Below are positions 5,478-6,991 of a stretch of 6,991 nucleotides of DNA, piece by piece (position 1 is the stretch's first letter; every line of letters starts with the position of its first letter). Both the position numbers and the translations under genes were made by a program. Under the pieces are notes generated by a model. That model did not search any database, was not told the origin of the DNA, and saw nothing but the letters and a program-made list of their open reading frames with translations. The stretch lies in NCBI GenBank assembly GCA_902782805.1, contig CACZON010000022.1:1-6991 (forward strand), read 5' to 3'. Source of the DNA: Oscillospiraceae bacterium. Lineage in GTDB: Bacteria; Bacillota; Clostridia; Oscillospirales; Acutalibacteraceae.

Positions 5478-6991
5478 TCAGATCGGGAAGCGGCGCCAGG
5501 GCACGCATTCGTTGTTGAGGCGTACCAGTTCCCGGTCAAAATCGATTTTTTCCTTCGTTTCTCGGTCAAAAATCATCGTTGCCGGAGTTTCCGTAGTATA
5601 GGGATCCCAGCGCGGGAGATTCGGATGGTTCGGATCGCCGTATCTCGCAAACGCCGCGACCGCGCCGGAGAATTCCTCCTCGACGCGCTCGGAAATCCCG
5701 GGGATCTGCGCCGCCGGCATCTGCGCCACGTTATGAAGCGCAAAGGGAATATCGGCGCCGTGGTGCGCCGGAAGGCCGCCGTTGAAGGGACTCTCAAGCG
5801 CAAAGACGTAGAGCCAGCAGGGCGCGCCGTATTCGGCTTTTTTCTCGCACCATCTGAGGATCTGCGTGCGGAAAACCGTTTCGTAGTTGATCAGATCGAG
5901 CAGGCTTTTTTCCGGATAGGCCTTTTCGAAGAGATTTGCGATCTCCTGTGTTTTTTCTCCGTAGATCGAGCGGATTTTTTGCAGCTGCATTTCGCGCGAC
6001 GTTTCGTATTTATTCGGTGCGACGTTGAGGCGCAGGCTCTGCTGCTCGGCGAACGCCGAACCGATGATGCAGGGGATCTTCCGGCTCTCCTCCCGCAGCC
6101 CGTAGACGAACGGATCTCCCGCAAAATATTCGTTCGCAAGGACCGTTTTTCCGACGTAGCGGTAGACGCCGTCCGCCATATAGGCGGCGCTCATCTCCCG
6201 ATAGGCGGCGAGATAGCCGTCGAGCAGCGTTTCGTAGTCCATCGTCTCAAGCGCCGCGGCGTCTTGATCCTCAAGGCCGAGCGCCTCGAGCGTTCTGTGG
6301 ACGATCTCATAGCCGTTGTGTTCCTTTTTCGGGAAGGTCATATTCCCCGCGCAGCCGCTTTCCATTACGCATTTGTGGAACAGTCCGTCCGCCGCCGGGG
6401 TCTGCATCAGCGCCCAGAGCTTGCAGGCGCCGCCGGAATGACCGATCAGCGTTACGTTATCCGGGTCGCCGCCGAAGGATTCGATATTCTCGCGGATCCA
6501 GGTAAGCGCGAGGACGAGATCTTCGAGCCCCCTGTTCCCTGAGTTCCGGTAGCGAACGGGATCGAAGGGAGAAAGATCGAAAAAGCCGAGGATCGCCAGG
6601 CGGTGATTGATTGAAACGACGACCGCGTCGGCATATTCTGAAAGGCTCGCGCCGTCCGTTGCTGCTGTCTCGTTGACGGCGCCGGAATGAAACCCTCCGC
6701 CCGAGATCCAGACGATGACCGGCTTTTTTGCGCCGCGACGGAGCGTCGGCGTCCAGAGGTTCAGATTGAGGCAGTCCTCGCTTCGATAATGCTGCCGGCC
6801 CTGCATGAGCATTGCCTCGTAGCCCGCCATGCTGTGGCTTTTGCCGCGGCTCGCGAGCGGACAGGCGTCGCCGGTGACGAAGCAATCCAGGATCCCCTCG
6901 AACGGTTCCACCGGCTTCGGCGGCATAAACCGCGCCGCGGTACCGTACCGCACGCCGAGGAAATGATAGATCGTTCCCCAGCGGTAGCCGC
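5478..6991 (-). CDS. Type-B carboxylesterase (COesterase family), proximal gene, N-terminus off the window
   Basis: This is a second, divergent carboxylesterase of the same family. The frame stays open to the right edge, giving 503 visible residues. Numbering them from the first full codon, it opens with GYRWGTIYHFLGVRYG (1-16), which aligns with residues near 27-42 of the neighbour, so only about 25-30 residues are missing. The GTG at 6953 is an internal valine of this motif, not a start. RSEDCLNLNLWTP (69-81) carries conserved C73. The nucleophile is S185 in GHSGG (183-187), the acid probably E315 (GSAFAE) and the base H410 (HHGADIPF). The oxyanion loop reads ISGGGF: S96 takes the place of the usual histidine of HGGG. 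The C-terminus has the family phrase ATMIFDRET (about 470-478). The two copies share motifs but differ widely elsewhere, so any duplication is old. The substrate is unknown. The missing N-terminus prevents a check for a signal peptide. Confidence 0.92.
   Translation of the reverse strand, partial: GYRWGTIYHFLGVRYGTAARFMPPKPVEPFEGILDCFVTGDACPLASRGKSHSMAGYEAMLMQGRQHYRSEDCLNLNLWTPTLRRGAKKPVIVWISGGGFHSGAVNETAATDGASLSEYADAVVVSINHRLAILGFFDLSPFDPVRYRNSGNRGLEDLVLALTWIRENIESFGGDPDNVTLIGHSGGACKLWALMQTPAADGLFHKCVMESGCAGNMTFPKKEHNGYEIVHRTLEALGLEDQDAAALETMDYETLLDGYLAAYREMSAAYMADGVYRYVGKTVLANEYFAGDPFVYGLREESRKIPCIIGSAFAEQQSLRLNVAPNKYETSREMQLQKIRSIYGEKTQEIANLFEKAYPEKSLLDLINYETVFRTQILRWCEKKAEYGAPCWLYVFALESPFNGGLPAHHGADIPFALHNVAQMPAAQIPGISERVEEEFSGAVAAFARYGDPNHPNLPRWDPYTTETPATMIFDRETKEKIDFDRELVRLNNECVPWRRFPI

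Noticed and set aside
5298..6542. Plus-strand frame of 414 codons opposite the esterases, and one of 353 codons at 3669-4730.
   Set aside because: Both are mirror frames of the two esterase genes, whose catalytic motifs are intact. The antisense products show no family features and no credible ribosome site was seen.
6951..6953. GTG as the start of the proximal esterase.
   Set aside because: The frame continues upstream to the window edge, and those residues (GYRWGTIYHFLG) match the conserved N-terminal strand of the family, so the GTG codes for an internal valine.

Overview
The window looks like ordinary chromosome from a fairly GC-rich, endospore-forming Firmicute, most likely a member of the Clostridia. 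The main evidence is a yqfC-yqfD sporulation pair at the left edge, preceded by a good match to a sigma-E (mother-cell) promoter. Shine-Dalgarno sites of the AAGGAG type and sigma-A-like promoters fit the same assignment. The exact genus cannot be read from the sequence.

Layout, left to right. (1) 1-1215, minus strand: yqfD (3' part cut by the window edge) and yqfC, 13 bases apart, in one transcription unit. (2) 1216-1348: an AT-rich divergent promoter region, with a sigma-E-type promoter firing left into yqfC-yqfD and a sigma-A-type promoter firing right into mscS. (3) 1349-2167, plus strand: a small-conductance mechanosensitive channel, closed by a strong intrinsic terminator. (4) 2233-3651, minus strand: a complete MATE-family efflux transporter, convergent with mscS. 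It has its own sigma-A-type promoter and a leader of about 100 bases. (5) 3821-5477, minus strand: an intrinsic terminator, then a complete type-B carboxylesterase, then an 18-base gap. (6) 5478-6991, minus strand: a second, divergent type-B carboxylesterase whose N-terminus lies off the right edge. The two esterases form an operon that starts outside the window.

The genes fall into unrelated functional groups: spore formation, osmotic safety valve, drug or metabolite export, and ester hydrolysis. Only yqfC with yqfD, and the two esterases with each other, are clearly co-expressed. No RNA gene, mobile element, CRISPR array or obvious horizontally acquired block is visible. I found no convincing new system. 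The points most worth a second look are the tandem esterases, the replacement of the oxyanion-hole histidine in the second one, and the sigma-E promoter with its 14-base spacer.
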